A DNA stretch of 64,000 nucleotides from Acinetobacter kyonggiensis (GCF_900107285.1 NZ_FNPK01000007.1:124001-188000); one strand, 5' to 3'. Positions 26,861-37,000 are shown, numbered from the stretch's first letter. Program-made: numbers and translations. The notes: generated by a model not told the origin, from the sequence alone.

Positions 26861-27304
26861 TTATGGTTGACGAACAATCAGGACAGGAACATGAGATTCG
26901 CCTAGTAAGCTTTGTGCGACGCTGCCAAGAAAGAGCTTTTTAAAACCTGTGCGACCATGTGAGCCAATGATAATCAGGTCGGCATGCAGTTCTTCTGCTG
27001 CGCGGATAATTTCACGATGAATCACTTGTCCTTCAAGCAGTTTGGTTTCTACTTCAATGCCTTGTTCATTAAATTTTGCTTTAGCGGCAGCAAGTGATTC
27101 CTCGATTGATGTACGAGCACGTTCTATTAAATCATTTGTTTGACTCGCAGAAATATATTCCGCTGCAATATATGGGTCGAGTACTAAAGCCTGAACCACT
27201 GTAATTTTACTGCCAAATGCTTTAGCAAATTCAACTGCTTTTTCAACGGCTGCATGTGATGTTTCTGAACCGTCAACTGGCACTAAAATATTATGATAAG
27301 CCAT
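26861..27304 (-). CDS. Universal stress protein, UspA family
   Basis: The 147-residue protein has the single Usp fold: ILVPVDGSETSHAAVEKA at the start and the nucleotide-binding motif GSHGRTGFKKLFLGSVAQSL near residue 112-131 (G-2x-G-9x-G-S). That motif indicates the ATP-binding class. The protein is cytoplasmic and may form dimers. GGAGAAATTCAC before ATG 27304 provides the ribosome site. The gene is single. Confidence 0.93.
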   Translation of the reverse strand: MAYHNILVPVDGSETSHAAVEKAVEFAKAFGSKITVVQALVLDPYIAAEYISASQTNDLIERARTSIEESLAAAKAKFNEQGIEVETKLLEGQVIHREIIRAAEELHADLIIIGSHGRTGFKKLFLGSVAQSLLGESHVPVLIVRQP

Positions 27305-27617
27305 GTGAATTTCTCCTTATAATCGTTACTAAAACAGATGCGTTATAGAACTATAAATTGTTGTTTGTTAAAGCAGCTTACATTTTGATACTAACTACAT
27401 TTTTTCTAAAATAAAACCTAGTAATTTCATGGGGATAATTAACCACCCTAAAGTATTATTTCTAATTTAATCTAACATGTATTGCTTTGAAATATTAAGG
27501 CTTTAAAACTAAAGTCTGATGAAATTGTAAGCAGATTTTTTATTTGAAAGTATATGAAATATGCCTTTGGAAAATGGCATATCATAAGTGTAGTAACTTA
27601 CTAATAATGAAATAGAA
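27305..27617. other. Intergenic region before the eroded island
   Basis: This 313-bp AT-rich gap holds the promoter of the stress-protein gene. A short hairpin (27569-27592, ATATGCC/GGCATAT) precedes the KAP remnant. I see no gene in it. Confidence 0.45.
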
Positions 27618-27882
27618 ATGACTGAATTGAATCAGCTGGATTGGCAACGTACAAATTTAGATAATATTGAAGAAGCATGACAGGGTGATCTTTGGGATCG
27701 AAAGCCTTTAGGTGAACAGCTCACAAACTATGTTGATCGTTTGCAGTGCGGTGCTGTACTTGCTTTGGATGCACGTTGGGGTGAGGGGAAAACGTGGTTT
27801 GTAAGCTATTAAAAAAGCAGAACTTGACATAAAAAATGACATTGTTTTTTATGTCTGGAGTTTGAGAAAAAATTTTAAATAG
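27618..27882 (+). pseudogene. Remnant of a KAP-type P-loop NTPase gene
   Basis: From ATG 27618 the frame reads like the start of a KAP NTPase: DLWDRKPLGEQLTNYVDRL, then LALDARWGEGKTWFV with the Walker A lysine. An in-frame TGA at 27678-27680 stands where EEA-W-QGDLW is expected (TGG to TGA). After the Walker A the frame stops at 27810. In the +1 frame 27814-27882 reads KAELDIKNDIVFYVWSLRKN and ends at TAG 27880, which could be the old C-terminus. An internal deletion would have removed most of a gene whose family products are usually several hundred residues. KAP NTPases occur in phage-defence loci. Confidence 0.7.
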
Positions 27883-28724
27883 TTAATTCATTCTTGCTAA
27901 TATCAGCTATTGTGGCTTTAAGAACCTGTAAGCAAATTTTTGCAGTTTCTTCACGTGGATGAAAATTTTCTGTCATTTGTTGAAATGGATGAATGTAATT
28001 TCTAAAGTCTCTTAATTCTTTGCTAAATTTATAAGTATCATGTTCTATTAGATTAAGCTCGTGTGCGACATCAATAAAATTATTAAGTGTCCACTGATCA
28101 AAATTTTTGGCTTTAGCATCTCGCTTTGGTGTTAAATTGTTTTGGATATAGACTGGCACAGTTTAATAATAAGTCTTCTAATGTACTGCCCGCAAGAATA
28201 ACTATTGATAAATATGCTTCTGCTCGAAATGCTTTTTCAATTTCAATTATTCTTGCGTTTATCACTGTAGATAAGCTGTGGTTAATACTAAGTTTTTCAA
28301 TATCAACTTTAAATTCATGTGTTATAAAATCATAAGCTGATATTTTTGAATTTTTTATTTGAGTGTCTAAGTCTATGTTTTGTAGTTGTTGAATTTCTAT
28401 TTTTGTATTTGAACGAAGTACTTTATATTTGTCAAATTGTAGGTACTGATTAAATTTTGAAATTAAAGCATCAAGTTTTTCAAAATCATTTATAAAATTA
28501 ATTGGTGAAAATAGTTATTGAATGCAGATTTTAATTTTGCCAGTGCTGTTAATGTTATTTAATCTAGAGTCAGTGTAAATCCATCTAGAAGGAAATCCCT
28601 GTTGGTATTGGTCTTGATAATCAAAGTTTGAAAAAAATTTGATGATTTCAGGTCCTGAGCGATATTCAGTTTCTTCATTAATTAATAAGCGTAATTTTTC
28701 TAAAGATTTCTGTGATAGAAGCAT
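27875..28724 (-). pseudogene. Broken HEPN-like hypothetical gene
   Basis: From ATG 28724 the frame runs 69 codons to a TAA at 28515-28517, continues in the same frame (SPINFINDFEKLD..., IVILAGSTLEDLLL) to about 28130, then shifts to another frame (TPKRDAKAKNFDQWTLNNF...) and ends at 27875. Joined, these give one protein of about 280 residues. The C-terminal LRDFRNYIHPFQQ resembles the R...H motif of HEPN domains. One nonsense codon and one frameshift break it. Its end overlaps the end of the KAP remnant, so the pair was convergent. Sequencing error could explain one lesion but hardly all. Confidence 0.7.
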
Positions 28725-28766
28725 CTAATAACCTGAATTTTATCAATGAAATTATTACTTTCTAAT

Positions 28767-29393
28767 TTAATCAAGATTTTGAATATATGCTATAAGGGTT
28801 TCGATATTATCCGTCTGCAATTCTTCCCGCATCTTTAAAAACTGTTTTTCATCTAGGTCATACAACTTAAGTGAAAGCAGTTTTTCTATATCTGCTGTTG
28901 GAAAGCGGTATTTAATCATTTTAGCAGGCACACCACCCACAATTGCATAAGGCGGTACATCTTTAGTCACCACAGCACCTGTTGCAACCACAGCACCTTC
29001 GCCCAGTGTTACCCCTTGCATAATCATGGCACGTGAGCCAATCCAGCAGCCATCACCAATAATCGTATCGCCAGCAGGGACAAAACTACGTGTATCGAAT
29101 GGAAAGGCTGAAATCCAGTCGGTACGGTGTAATTGGTTACCGCCCATCATAATCACGCATTCAGCGCCAAAACAGACAAAGTTGCCGATATGCAGCTGAT
29201 CTATCGGTTTCTCTGTGGTTGCAGTTTTGTCATGTAGATAACGCACCACACAGCGCTCAAAACCTTGATCCCAATAAGCACTGTAATAGCTGTAATTCCC
29301 TTTAATATGGATATTGGGATTCTTCACTGTTTTCGAGATAAATTCGAATTCACACCAATGTTTTACAGGAGAGTTAATCAGTTGCTCAGACAT
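28767..29393 (-). CDS. CatB-related xenobiotic O-acetyltransferase
   Basis: The 208-residue enzyme has a left-handed beta helix of hexapeptide repeats ([30 protein letters not shown]) and the typical end [14 protein letters not shown]. The likely catalytic His is in [15 protein letters not shown]. The fold and order match the XAT group that includes CatB chloramphenicol and Vat streptogramin acetyltransferases. Many family members have other or unknown acceptors, so resistance cannot be claimed. It lies behind the eroded KAP/HEPN genes. Start ATG 29393. Confidence 0.9.
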   Translation of the reverse strand: MSEQLINSPVKHWCEFEFISKTVKNPNIHIKGNYSYYSAYWDQGFERCVVRYLHDKTATTEKPIDQLHIGNFVCFGAECVIMMGGNQLHRTDWISAFPFDTRSFVPAGDTIIGDGCWIGSRAMIMQGVTLGEGAVVATGAVVTKDVPPYAIVGGVPAKMIKYRFPTADIEKLLSLKLYDLDEKQFLKMREELQTDNIETLIAYIQNLD

Positions 29394-29523
29394 AGATCTA
29401 CAGTGCTGGGAGGTTTTGAAAATTATAACTGATTTAAGGAGAACTTTTGTAAAGGCAATAATTCTGGCTTGAAAACTATCTTAAAAATAGCCAAGGTTAT
29501 TATTCAAAATGAGCAGTATGATT

Positions 29524-29736
29524 TTATTTAAAAAAATTCCAAAAAACTTTGAAAATGTGAGCAATACTCTTGGGGAAAAGAAAACCTAAAATGGCTGAGC
29601 AGAGCATGGTGATCATAATGATCAGAATAGAATTGGTATGTGTATCAATAGCGTATGACCATTGAATCGCAATAACAATACCGAGAAGAAAACCACCTAA
29701 AGTATAGTAAAAAGTTTGTATTAAGCGCTCATCCAT
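29524..29736 (-). CDS. Small hypothetical membrane protein
   Basis: The 70-residue product has two membrane helices (about 8-30 and 36-55) with a short loop and a basic, aromatic C-terminus. No family was recognised. The frame is kept as a gene because of its hydrophobic pattern, its ATG start and its place in an otherwise empty gap. Its role is unknown. Confidence 0.55.
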   Translation of the reverse strand: MDERLIQTFYYTLGGFLLGIVIAIQWSYAIDTHTNSILIIMITMLCSAILGFLFPKSIAHIFKVFWNFFK

Positions 29737-29785
29737 TTTTCATTGTCATTTTATGTTATTGATTGAATTATAATCGAATGAAAAA

Positions 29786-29813
29786 CAAAAATCCCCTCAA
29801 AAGAGGGGATTTA
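29786..29813. terminator. greA terminator
   Basis: AAATCCCCTC pairs with GAGGGGATTT around AAAA, with A/T runs on both sides, 23 bases behind the greA stop. Confidence 0.85.
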
Positions 29814-29835
29814 GAAAGCGATGAATCTTTAAAAA

Positions 29836-30312
29836 TTAAAGATATTCAACTTTCACAATTTCATATTCCACTTCACCTTGGGGAGTGGTAATTTTTGCTT
29901 CATCGCCTTCGCTTTTACCCAAAAGACCACGAGCAATCGGTGAGTTCACAGAGATCTTGTTGATCTTAAAGTCTGCTTCGTCATCACCTACAATTTTATA
30001 GGTTTTCTTTTCTTCGGTGTCCAGATTTTCAATCGTTACAGTCACACCAAAAACAACACGGCCATTTTGTTCAAGTGATTTAATATCAATTTCTTGAACT
30101 GCACCAAGTTTGCCTTCAATATCCTGAATACGACCTTCACAGAAGCCTTGTTGCTCGCGAGCAGCATGGTATTCCGCATTTTCTTTTAAATCCCCATGTT
30201 CACGCGCTTCAGCAATTGCAGCAATGATGCGTGGACGATCAACCGATTTAAGTTGAAGTAATTCTTTCTCTAAGGCAATTTTGCCTTCAGGTGTCATAGG
30301 ATAACGTTTCAT
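29836..30312 (-). CDS. greA: Transcription elongation factor GreA
   Basis: GreA rescues backtracked RNA polymerase by stimulating transcript cleavage. The 158 residues have the N-terminal coiled coil with the acidic tip ([20 protein letters not shown]) and the C-terminal FKBP-like domain ([20 protein letters not shown]). Length and both signature segments are normal. It follows carB by about 95 bp with a terminator between them; carA-carB-greA order is also known from pseudomonads. Confidence 0.96.
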   Translation of the reverse strand: MKRYPMTPEGKIALEKELLQLKSVDRPRIIAAIAEAREHGDLKENAEYHAAREQQGFCEGRIQDIEGKLGAVQEIDIKSLEQNGRVVFGVTVTIENLDTEEKKTYKIVGDDEADFKINKISVNSPIARGLLGKSEGDEAKITTPQGEVEYEIVKVEYL

Positions 30313-30360
30313 TGTTGTCCCTCACAGTTGTTATGTATTAAAAAATACAGATTAAAAATA

Positions 30361-30391
30361 AAAAAATCCCGCCACCGATAAGGTGACGGGA
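30361..30391 (-). terminator. carB terminator
   Basis: On the minus strand TCCCGTCACC pairs with GGTGGCGGGA around TTATC and is followed by six T, between carB and greA. Confidence 0.8.
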
Positions 30392-30407
30392 CCTATCGGA
30401 TAATGAA

Positions 30408-33400
30408 TTAACCTGCTGTTAAATCTTGCAAGCGATATACATCCATTGGTAATTTAATTGCTAAAGCTTGGCACACAGCATCAGCACCATTCAAAGTCGT
30501 GGTGTAATACACTTTACCTTGTAGTGCAGAACGACGAATTGAGAATGAATCTTGCTGCGCCTGTTTACCTTCAGTGGTATTGATAATGAGGTGAATCTCG
30601 CCATTTTTCAAGCGGTCGACAATATTAGGACGACCTTCTGTGACTTTGTTCACACGTTCACATGCAATACCAGCTTCGTTGATAACGTCAAAAGTACCAC
30701 CAGTAGCGATTACTTTGAAACCGAAATCAACCAATTGTTTCGCAATACCCACAACACGAGGTTTGTCTGAATCACGCACAGAGATAAATGCGTGTTTCAC
30801 TTCACCTTCGGTTGGTTTACCTGGTAAACGATCATTCGAGCCTAACACAGCTTTATAGAATGCTTCACCAAATGAAGTACCCACGCCCATTACTTCACCT
30901 GTAGATTTCATCTCAGGCCCAAGAACAGGATCAACGCCAGGGAATTTCGCGAATGGGAATACCGCTTCTTTTACTGCAAAGTGAGTCGGGATAATTTCTT
31001 TGGTGAATCCTTGAGATTCTAAAGATTGACCCGCCATACAACGTGCAGCAACTTTTGCTAACGATTCACCAATACACTTAGATACGAACGGCACAGTACG
31101 TGATGCACGTGGGTTCACTTCTAAGATGTAAACGTCATTACCTTTTACAGCAAACTGTACGTTCATCAAACCAACAACGCCAAGTTCTTTTGCCATAGCA
31201 ATCGTTTGACGACGCATTTCGTCTTGGATTTCGTCAGACAGCGAATATGGAGGAATCGAACATGCTGAGTCACCAGAGTGAATACCTGCTTGTTCAATGT
31301 GCTGCATAATGCCGCCAATCACAACGTCTTTACCGTCAGATACGCAGTCTACGTCAACTTCGATTGCATCATCTAAGAAACGGTCAAGCAGTACAGGGGC
31401 TTCATTCGATGCTTGAACCGCATCACGTAAGTAACGTTTAAGCTCATCATCGTTGTATACGATTTCCATCGCACGACCACCAAGCACGTATGACGGACGT
31501 ACTACAAGTGGGTAGCCCACTTTAGATGCTTCAGCCATACCTTCTTCAGCAGATTTTACAATGCTGTTGTTTGGTTGACGAAGTTGTAAACGTTGAATCA
31601 TTTGTTGGAAACGTTCGCGGTCTTCTGCGCGGTCAATTGCGTCAGGCGATGTACCAATAATTGGCGCACCTGCTTCTTCTAAAGCACGAGCCAATTTTAA
31701 CGGAGTCTGACCACCGTACTGTACGATAATGCCTTTAGGCTTCTCAATACGCACGATTTCAAGTACATCTTCCAAAGTGATTGGTTCGAAATACAAACGA
31801 TCTGATGTGTCATAGTCAGTAGAAACCGTTTCAGGGTTACAGTTGACCATAATAGTTTCGTAACCGTCTTCACGCATTGCAAGGGCCGCGTGTACACAGC
31901 AGTAATCGAACTCGATCCCTTGACCAATACGGTTAGGACCACCACCAATGACCATGATCTTGTCTTTGGTCGATGGATTTGCTTCACATTCTTCATCGTA
32001 AGTTGAGTACATGTAAGCAGTGTCAGATTCAAACTCTGCAGCACAGGTATCCACACGTTTATAAACTGGCATTACGCCTAAGTTCCAACGGTGTTTACGG
32101 AATTGTTTCTGCGAAATGCCCATCAAATCTGCAATACGAAGGTCAGATAAACCTTTACGTTTGAACGAACGGATGTTGTCGGCATTTAAATCACCAAAGC
32201 CAAGTGTTTTTACTTGTTCTTCAGTTTTAATAATGTCTTCAATTTGAATGAGGAACCATTTGTCGATATTGGTTGCAGCAAAAACTTCATCTAAGCTAAA
32301 GCCATGACGGAAGGCATCAGCCACATACCAAATACGCTCAGGACCCGGAACTTTAAGTTCATGTAGGATCTTTTCGCGCGCGCCTTCAGCACCAACAGCA
32401 ATTTGTTCGTCAAAACCACACACGCCAACTTCAAGACCACGAAGCGCTTTTTGCATAGACTCTTGGAAGTTACGACCAATCGCCATTACTTCGCCCACAG
32501 ATTTCATCTGCGTGGTTAAAATTGCTTCAGCTTGTGGGAATTTCTCGAAGTTAAAACGAGGAATTTTGGTAACTACATAGTCAATTGACGGTTCGAATGA
32601 TGCAGGAGTAATACCACCAGTGATGTCATTTTTCAATTCATCAAGGGTGTAACCCACAGCCAATTTCGCAGCGATACGTGCAATTGGGAAACCTGTTGCT
32701 TTCGATGCAAGTGCAGATGAACGTGATACACGTGGATTCATCTCGATCACAACCATACGACCGTCTTTCGGATTAATACCGAATTGAACGTTCGAACCAC
32801 CTGTTTCAACACCAATTTCACGTAGAACGGCAATCGATGCATTACGCATGATTTGGTATTCTTTGTCTGTTAATGTTTGTGCAGGCGCAACAGTGATTGA
32901 GTCACCTGTATGCACACCCATTGGGTCGAAGTTTTCAATCGCACAGACGATAATACAGTTGTCGTTTTTGTCACGAACAACTTCCATTTCGTATTCTTTC
33001 CAACCAATCAATGATTCATCGATTAAAAGTTGGTGAGTTGGCGATAGGTCGAAACCACGTTCACAGATTTCAATGAATTCGTCACGGTTGTAAGCAATAC
33101 CACCGCCTGAACCACCCATGGTGAATGATGGACGAATAATCGAAGGGAAGCCCAATTTTGCTTGGATTTCGAATGCTTCTTCCATATTGCTTGCAACAGC
33201 AGCACGTGGACATTCAAGACCAATACGACGCATCGCATCATCAAACAATTTACGGTCTTCTGCCATTTCAATGGCATCTTTACTCGCACCAATCAATTCA
33301 ACATTGTATTTCGCTAAAATACCGTGCTCATCCAGTGCAAGCGCACAGTTTAATGCTGTTTGACCACCCATTGTCGGGAGGACTGCATCTGGACGTTCTT

Positions 33401-33638
33401 TTTCAATAATTTGTGCAACAGTCTGCCAAGTAATCGGTTCGATATACGTGGCATCTGCCATGCTTGGGTCGGTCATGATAGTGGCTGGATTAGAGTTCAC
33501 TAAAATAACGCGATAACCTTCTTCACGAAGTGCTTTACATGCTTGTGCACCTGAGTAATCGAACTCACATGCTTGACCGATGACAATCGGACCTGCACCA
33601 ATAATTAAGATGCTTTTAATGTCTGTACGTTTAGCCAT
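30408..33638 (-). CDS. carB: Carbamoyl-phosphate synthase large subunit
   Basis: CarB makes carbamoyl phosphate from bicarbonate, ammonia (from CarA) and two ATP, for pyrimidines and arginine. The 1076 residues have two homologous ATP-grasp halves, the first starting [22 protein letters not shown] and the second [21 protein letters not shown]. An oligomerisation region lies between them, and a C-terminal MGS-like allosteric domain (from about 940, [15 protein letters not shown]) would bind UMP and ornithine. The gene starts 14 bp behind carA and is co-transcribed with it. Confidence 0.98.
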   Translation of the reverse strand: MAKRTDIKSILIIGAGPIVIGQACEFDYSGAQACKALREEGYRVILVNSNPATIMTDPSMADATYIEPITWQTVAQIIEKERPDAVLPTMGGQTALNCALALDEHGILAKYNVELIGASKDAIEMAEDRKLFDDAMRRIGLECPRAAVASNMEEAFEIQAKLGFPSIIRPSFTMGGSGGGIAYNRDEFIEICERGFDLSPTHQLLIDESLIGWKEYEMEVVRDKNDNCIIVCAIENFDPMGVHTGDSITVAPAQTLTDKEYQIMRNASIAVLREIGVETGGSNVQFGINPKDGRMVVIEMNPRVSRSSALASKATGFPIARIAAKLAVGYTLDELKNDITGGITPASFEPSIDYVVTKIPRFNFEKFPQAEAILTTQMKSVGEVMAIGRNFQESMQKALRGLEVGVCGFDEQIAVGAEGAREKILHELKVPGPERIWYVADAFRHGFSLDEVFAATNIDKWFLIQIEDIIKTEEQVKTLGFGDLNADNIRSFKRKGLSDLRIADLMGISQKQFRKHRWNLGVMPVYKRVDTCAAEFESDTAYMYSTYDEECEANPSTKDKIMVIGGGPNRIGQGIEFDYCCVHAALAMREDGYETIMVNCNPETVSTDYDTSDRLYFEPITLEDVLEIVRIEKPKGIIVQYGGQTPLKLARALEEAGAPIIGTSPDAIDRAEDRERFQQMIQRLQLRQPNNSIVKSAEEGMAEASKVGYPLVVRPSYVLGGRAMEIVYNDDELKRYLRDAVQASNEAPVLLDRFLDDAIEVDVDCVSDGKDVVIGGIMQHIEQAGIHSGDSACSIPPYSLSDEIQDEMRRQTIAMAKELGVVGLMNVQFAVKGNDVYILEVNPRASRTVPFVSKCIGESLAKVAARCMAGQSLESQGFTKEIIPTHFAVKEAVFPFAKFPGVDPVLGPEMKSTGEVMGVGTSFGEAFYKAVLGSNDRLPGKPTEGEVKHAFISVRDSDKPRVVGIAKQLVDFGFKVIATGGTFDVINEAGIACERVNKVTEGRPNIVDRLKNGEIHLIINTTEGKQAQQDSFSIRRSALQGKVYYTTTLNGADAVCQALAIKLPMDVYRLQDLTAG

Positions 33639-33652
33639 GATCGCTTCCTTAA

Positions 33653-34792
33653 TTACTTCTTAGATGCTTCGATAAGTTCGATGAAATGATCGAATAATGG
33701 TGCGCAGTCATGTGGGCCAGGGCTTGCTTCAGGGTGACCTTGGAAGCTAAACGCTGGTTTGTCAGTGCGATGCATACCTTGAAGGGTCTGATCGAACAAT
33801 GATTTATGCGTCGCTTTTAGGTTTGCAGGTAAGGTATCAATATCGACTGCAAAGCCATGATTCTGAGAAGTAATCATCACTGTACCATCTTCAAGATTTT
33901 GTACAGGATGGTTGGCACCGTGGTGACCATGCGGCATTTTTACCGTTTTAGCACCAGAAGCAAGGGCTAAAATTTGGTGGCCGAGGCAAATACCAAATAC
34001 GGGTAAGTTAGTAGTTTCAACAATGGTTTTTACAGCTTCAATTGCATAATCACATGCAGCTGGATCGCCAGGGCCATTCGATAAGAACACACCGTCTGGA
34101 TTTAATGCGAGAACTTTTTCTGCAGGCGTTTGAGCTGGAACTACAGTCAGTTTGCATCCACGATCCGTCAGCATACGTAAGATGTTGGTTTTGACACCGT
34201 AATCATATGCTACAACATGGAATTTAAGTTCAGGTTGAGAGAAGCCTTGACCCAGTGTCCAAGAACCTTCCGTCCATTCAAAACCTTCTGGATCGCAGCA
34301 TTCTTTAGCAAGGTCTAGACCATCCAAGCCACCGAAAGCACGTGCTTTTTCTAAAGCTTCTTCTTCTGTGATATTTTCACCAGCAAGGATGCAACCATTT
34401 TGCGCGCCTTTCGCACGTAAAATTCGTGTCAATTTACGTGTGTCGATATCAGCAATCGCAACAACATTGTGTTGTTCTAGGTATTCACCTAAAGATTGAT
34501 CAGCACGGAAATTGCTATGCAATAAAGGTAGGTCACGGATAATTAAACCGTTTGCCCATACTTTATGAATTCGACCTGACTCAGCGTCTTCTTCGTTGCA
34601 ACCAGTATTACCAATATGTGGGTAAGTTAAAGTTACAAGTTGCTGTGCATAACTTGGGTCAGTCAAAATTTCTTGATAGCCAGTCATGGCAGTATTAAAA
34701 ACGACTTCACCAGTCGTACTACCCGATGCACCGATAGACGTACCTTTAAAGATCGTTCCATCTGCGAGGGCTAAAATGGCGGGAGTGCTCAA
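33653..34792 (-). CDS. carA: Carbamoyl-phosphate synthase small subunit
   Basis: This glutamine amidotransferase subunit releases ammonia for CarB. The N-terminal CPSase_sm domain ([25 protein letters not shown]) is followed by a class I amidotransferase with the nucleophile Cys in [10 protein letters not shown] and the His-x-Glu pair in [11 protein letters not shown]. The start is TTG 34792, giving [11 protein letters not shown] after fMet, with AGGAG eight bases before it. The leader upstream carries nested hairpins and a consensus -10. Confidence 0.97.
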   Translation of the reverse strand: MSTPAILALADGTIFKGTSIGASGSTTGEVVFNTAMTGYQEILTDPSYAQQLVTLTYPHIGNTGCNEEDAESGRIHKVWANGLIIRDLPLLHSNFRADQSLGEYLEQHNVVAIADIDTRKLTRILRAKGAQNGCILAGENITEEEALEKARAFGGLDGLDLAKECCDPEGFEWTEGSWTLGQGFSQPELKFHVVAYDYGVKTNILRMLTDRGCKLTVVPAQTPAEKVLALNPDGVFLSNGPGDPAACDYAIEAVKTIVETTNLPVFGICLGHQILALASGAKTVKMPHGHHGANHPVQNLEDGTVMITSQNHGFAVDIDTLPANLKATHKSLFDQTLQGMHRTDKPAFSFQGHPEASPGPHDCAPLFDHFIELIEASKK

Positions 34793-34818
34793 ACCAAAGC
34801 TCCTGAAATTTAGGCTGT

Positions 34819-34886
34819 AAAAAAGCGAGAAGACGAAAAAAAAGGAAGGCTATTTTTTTAACCAACCCTCCTATGTCTGCTCGCTT
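34819..34886 (-). promoter_or_regulatory. Nested hairpins in the carA leader, probable attenuator
   Basis: On the minus strand AAGCGAGcAGAC (34886-34875) pairs with GTCTtCTCGCTT (34834-34823), 11 of 12 matched, and is followed by six T. Inside it GGAGGG pairs with CCTTCC (34871-34844) and is followed by eight T (34843-34836). Both look like terminators and both lie between the promoter and the TTG start. No leader peptide rich in a regulatory amino acid was seen. Confidence 0.6.
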
Positions 34887-34900
34887 GAACTTAACAGCGC

Positions 34901-34906
34901 ATTATA
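34901..34906 (-). promoter_or_regulatory. carA promoter -10 element
   Basis: TATAAT reads exactly on the minus strand. The expected start is near 34894, giving a leader of about 100 nt. The -35 is not clear. It lies between the divergent carA and 35103 genes. Confidence 0.6.
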
Positions 34907-35102
34907 CGGACGAAGTGTCTTGAAGTCCATTTAATTTATACTGAATATACAATATAAATGCCTTGTAATTTATGTGGGAGTCTGCTTTTAGATCGTGTAT
35001 ATAAAATGTAAGCAAATAAGAATTGTCTGACAAATCAAAACTTAAATTTTATCAAATAGCGCTAGGCTATAGTTCTTATCTAATAACTACAGGAACAGAA
35101 TC

Positions 35103-35669
35103 ATGACTATAGAGCAAAAACAGGTTAAAGCTAAAACAGTATTAAAAGAAGTGGTTGCTGAAAGCGCTGAAAAGCTGGAACAAGTCTCTAAAGAAGCACA
35201 ACAGAAAGTAACAGAAGTGGTTGCAGTGGTTACTGAAAGTGCTGAGAAATTGGAACAGGCTTCTAAAGAAGCTCAGCACAAAGTAACAGAAGCAGTTGCT
35301 GAATCAGCTGAAAATATTAAGGTTGAAGCTCAGGAGTTACAAAGTAATGTACAAGACCAAATCCAAAGTTTGAAACAAGATATTATTCAGCGTATCGAAC
35401 TTATTAAAAAGCAATTAAATTTTTCACCAAAAGATTTAGGTGAATTAAAAGAGTTTGTGAAATCTGAATTAAATGCTGTCATTAACGATTTATCAAAACT
35501 GGGTAAAGAGTTAAAAGAAGATGTCAGCCAAATTTCAGTTAAACATAAAGATACTTTAACTGAAACATTGAAACGTTCGAAAGAGCATACCTTAGAAGCA
35601 TGGAAAAAAGTGGTTCCACAAAAAGACGAAGCCACTAAAACAGAGAGCGATGCAGCGCTTAAAAGTTAA
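35103..35669 (+). CDS. Hydrophilic hendecad-repeat (LEA-like) protein
   Basis: The 188-residue protein has no signal peptide or membrane helix, no Cys or Gly-rich stretches, and is very rich in Lys, Glu, Gln, Ala and Val. Residues 15-85 are built on 11-residue units: VVAESAEKLEQ, VSKEAQQKVTE, then VVTESAEKLEQ and ASKEAQHKVTE, and AVAESAENIKV. The DNA repeat has periods of 75 and 66 bases. The rest is coiled-coil-like. The pattern resembles LEA proteins and apolipoprotein-like amphipathic helices. An ACAGGAACAGAATC ribosome site precedes ATG 35103. The function is unknown; a stress or desiccation role is an inference. Confidence 0.85.
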   Translation: MTIEQKQVKAKTVLKEVVAESAEKLEQVSKEAQQKVTEVVAVVTESAEKLEQASKEAQHKVTEAVAESAENIKVEAQELQSNVQDQIQSLKQDIIQRIELIKKQLNFSPKDLGELKEFVKSELNAVINDLSKLGKELKEDVSQISVKHKDTLTETLKRSKEHTLEAWKKVVPQKDEATKTESDAALKS

Positions 35670-35692
35670 TTGCGTATGTAAATGTAAAAAAT

Positions 35693-35731
35693 AAAAAAGT
35701 GAACGATGTAAAATGCATGGTTCACTTTTTT
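35693..35731 (+). terminator. Terminator behind the hendecad-repeat gene
   Basis: AAAAAAGTGAAC pairs with GTTCACTTTTTT around 15 bases. Confidence 0.8.
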
Positions 35732-35879
35732 ATGATCTATTGTTCTTCTTTAAAAGAGATGAATCCTTTTCCCCGCTGGAAGGGGGTATTTCTTGCTCAG
35801 GATAAAGAAGCTGGATGTTAGACACATTGCTCACTATTTGAAACGATGTTTTATTCAAGCTGAGTAAATCACAGACAAT

Positions 35880-35910
35880 AAAAAAGTGAGGTGCTATGCC
35901 TCACTTTTTT
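35880..35910. terminator. Terminator behind the DOMON-like gene
   Basis: AAAAAAGTGAGG and CCTCACTTTTTT pair around TGCTATG. It lies between convergent genes and works for the minus-strand gene. The 150 bases on its left (35732-35879) show no gene. Confidence 0.8.
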
Positions 35911-35935
35911 ATTTATCGAATATTAATGCGCTAGC

Positions 35936-36475
35936 TTAGAACTGATGCAGCCAATCACGTTTATTATGAAAGTCTGCATTTGGGCTGCTATGCTGCATCG
36001 CATAGTATTGATTACCTTGCGAAGTTTTGAGCACAGCACTTAAGCTTAAGAATAAATTCGCCCATTGTAATTTGTGCTTTAACATAAACTCGGTTAGATC
36101 CAGACTCACACTTAAACCATAATGTGTGCGTTTGAGCTGATTGAGTTCAATATCATTTGCTGTTTGAGGAGGCATATCTTCAGGATAGCGATATTCCTCA
36201 AACTGATAAACCTGCCAAGCTTGTGAAGGCGAGAGGTTAATCTCACGATAGAAATCTTCACCGTGAACGCCAATAAAAATTTCATAACAGGTTTGTTCCC
36301 ATAAGAAATCTTGGCGTGGGTTTCCATTCACCAATTCAGGCCATTGCATGAGTTGATTGGGATCACGTAACCAATAGCCCACATTTAAAGTATATGGACC
36401 TTGTTGTTCAATCGCTCCCACGAGGGAAATAGATTGAAAGCGACGATCAAAAGCGCTAAGTTCGTAACTGGCCAT
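35936..36475 (-). CDS. DOMON-like (CBM9-like) domain protein
   Basis: The 179-residue protein is predicted to be mostly beta-strand, with phrases found in DOMON-like proteins: YTLNVGYWLRDPNQLMQWP, DFLWEQTCYEIFIGVHG, YREINLSPSQAWQVYQF. No signal peptide is visible, so it seems cytoplasmic, unlike typical carbohydrate-binding relatives. Its ligand is unknown. It follows yhbY by five bases and is probably co-transcribed with it. Start ATG 36475. Confidence 0.8.
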   Translation of the reverse strand: MASYELSAFDRRFQSISLVGAIEQQGPYTLNVGYWLRDPNQLMQWPELVNGNPRQDFLWEQTCYEIFIGVHGEDFYREINLSPSQAWQVYQFEEYRYPEDMPPQTANDIELNQLKRTHYGLSVSLDLTEFMLKHKLQWANLFLSLSAVLKTSQGNQYYAMQHSSPNADFHNKRDWLHQF

Positions 36476-36480
36476 AAAGC

Positions 36481-36804
36481 TTAGTTAGACAAATTTGCGT
36501 GGCGTACAAGGTTTGAAAGTTTTGGATTTTGTTTGGCTGCTTTTTTGTAAAGCAATGCAATTTTACCAATGGTTTGTACAACTTCAGCACCAGTTACTTG
36601 AGCAATTTCGCTAATTGCAGCAGTACGAGCTTCACGATCTTCACCCGCAATTTTAACTTTGATGAGTTCGTGATCATTTAAAGCGCGGTTTGTTTCTTCA
36701 ATGACACTTTCAGTCAAACCTTGACCACCAAGCATAACCACAGGGTTAAGCGCATGTCCGATTTGACGCAAACGTTTGCGTTCATGAATTGATAAAGCCG
36801 CCAT
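36481..36804 (-). CDS. yhbY: YhbY-type CRM-domain RNA-binding protein
   Basis: The 107-residue protein consists of one CRM domain: LSIHERKRLRQIGHALNPVVMLGGQGLTESVIEE with the GxxG-type loop, then LIKVKIAGEDREAR. Family members bind pre-50S ribosomes. The divergent rlmE-ftsH genes beside it are the usual neighbours, which supports the assignment. ATG 36804 follows a GGTTATCTTT stretch without a strong Shine-Dalgarno. Confidence 0.93.
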   Translation of the reverse strand: MAALSIHERKRLRQIGHALNPVVMLGGQGLTESVIEETNRALNDHELIKVKIAGEDREARTAAISEIAQVTGAEVVQTIGKIALLYKKAAKQNPKLSNLVRHANLSN

Positions 36805-37000
36805 AAAGATAACCTAATTTTAAAAACGGCTTAGTATAACAAATGCCAAGTTTAAACGCTTTATATTCTGTTGAAATAATCGATTTGAATTATTGAAAAA
36901 AACATCATCAAAGATCAGATTTAGATACAGATGTATACTGCAAGGCATGTATTTTTCACGTACAATCATGAATTAGCAGTTTTTTATTATTTAGAGAGTT

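Noticed and set aside
27678..27680. TGA read as Trp (recoding) in the KAP frame
   Set aside because: The frame also breaks soon after the Walker A motif and the neighbour gene is broken too, so a decayed gene explains it better than recoding.
28126..28335. Plus-strand frame of 69 codons over the HEPN-like remnant
   Set aside because: The minus strand carries family-like protein text across the same bases; the plus frame is its shadow.
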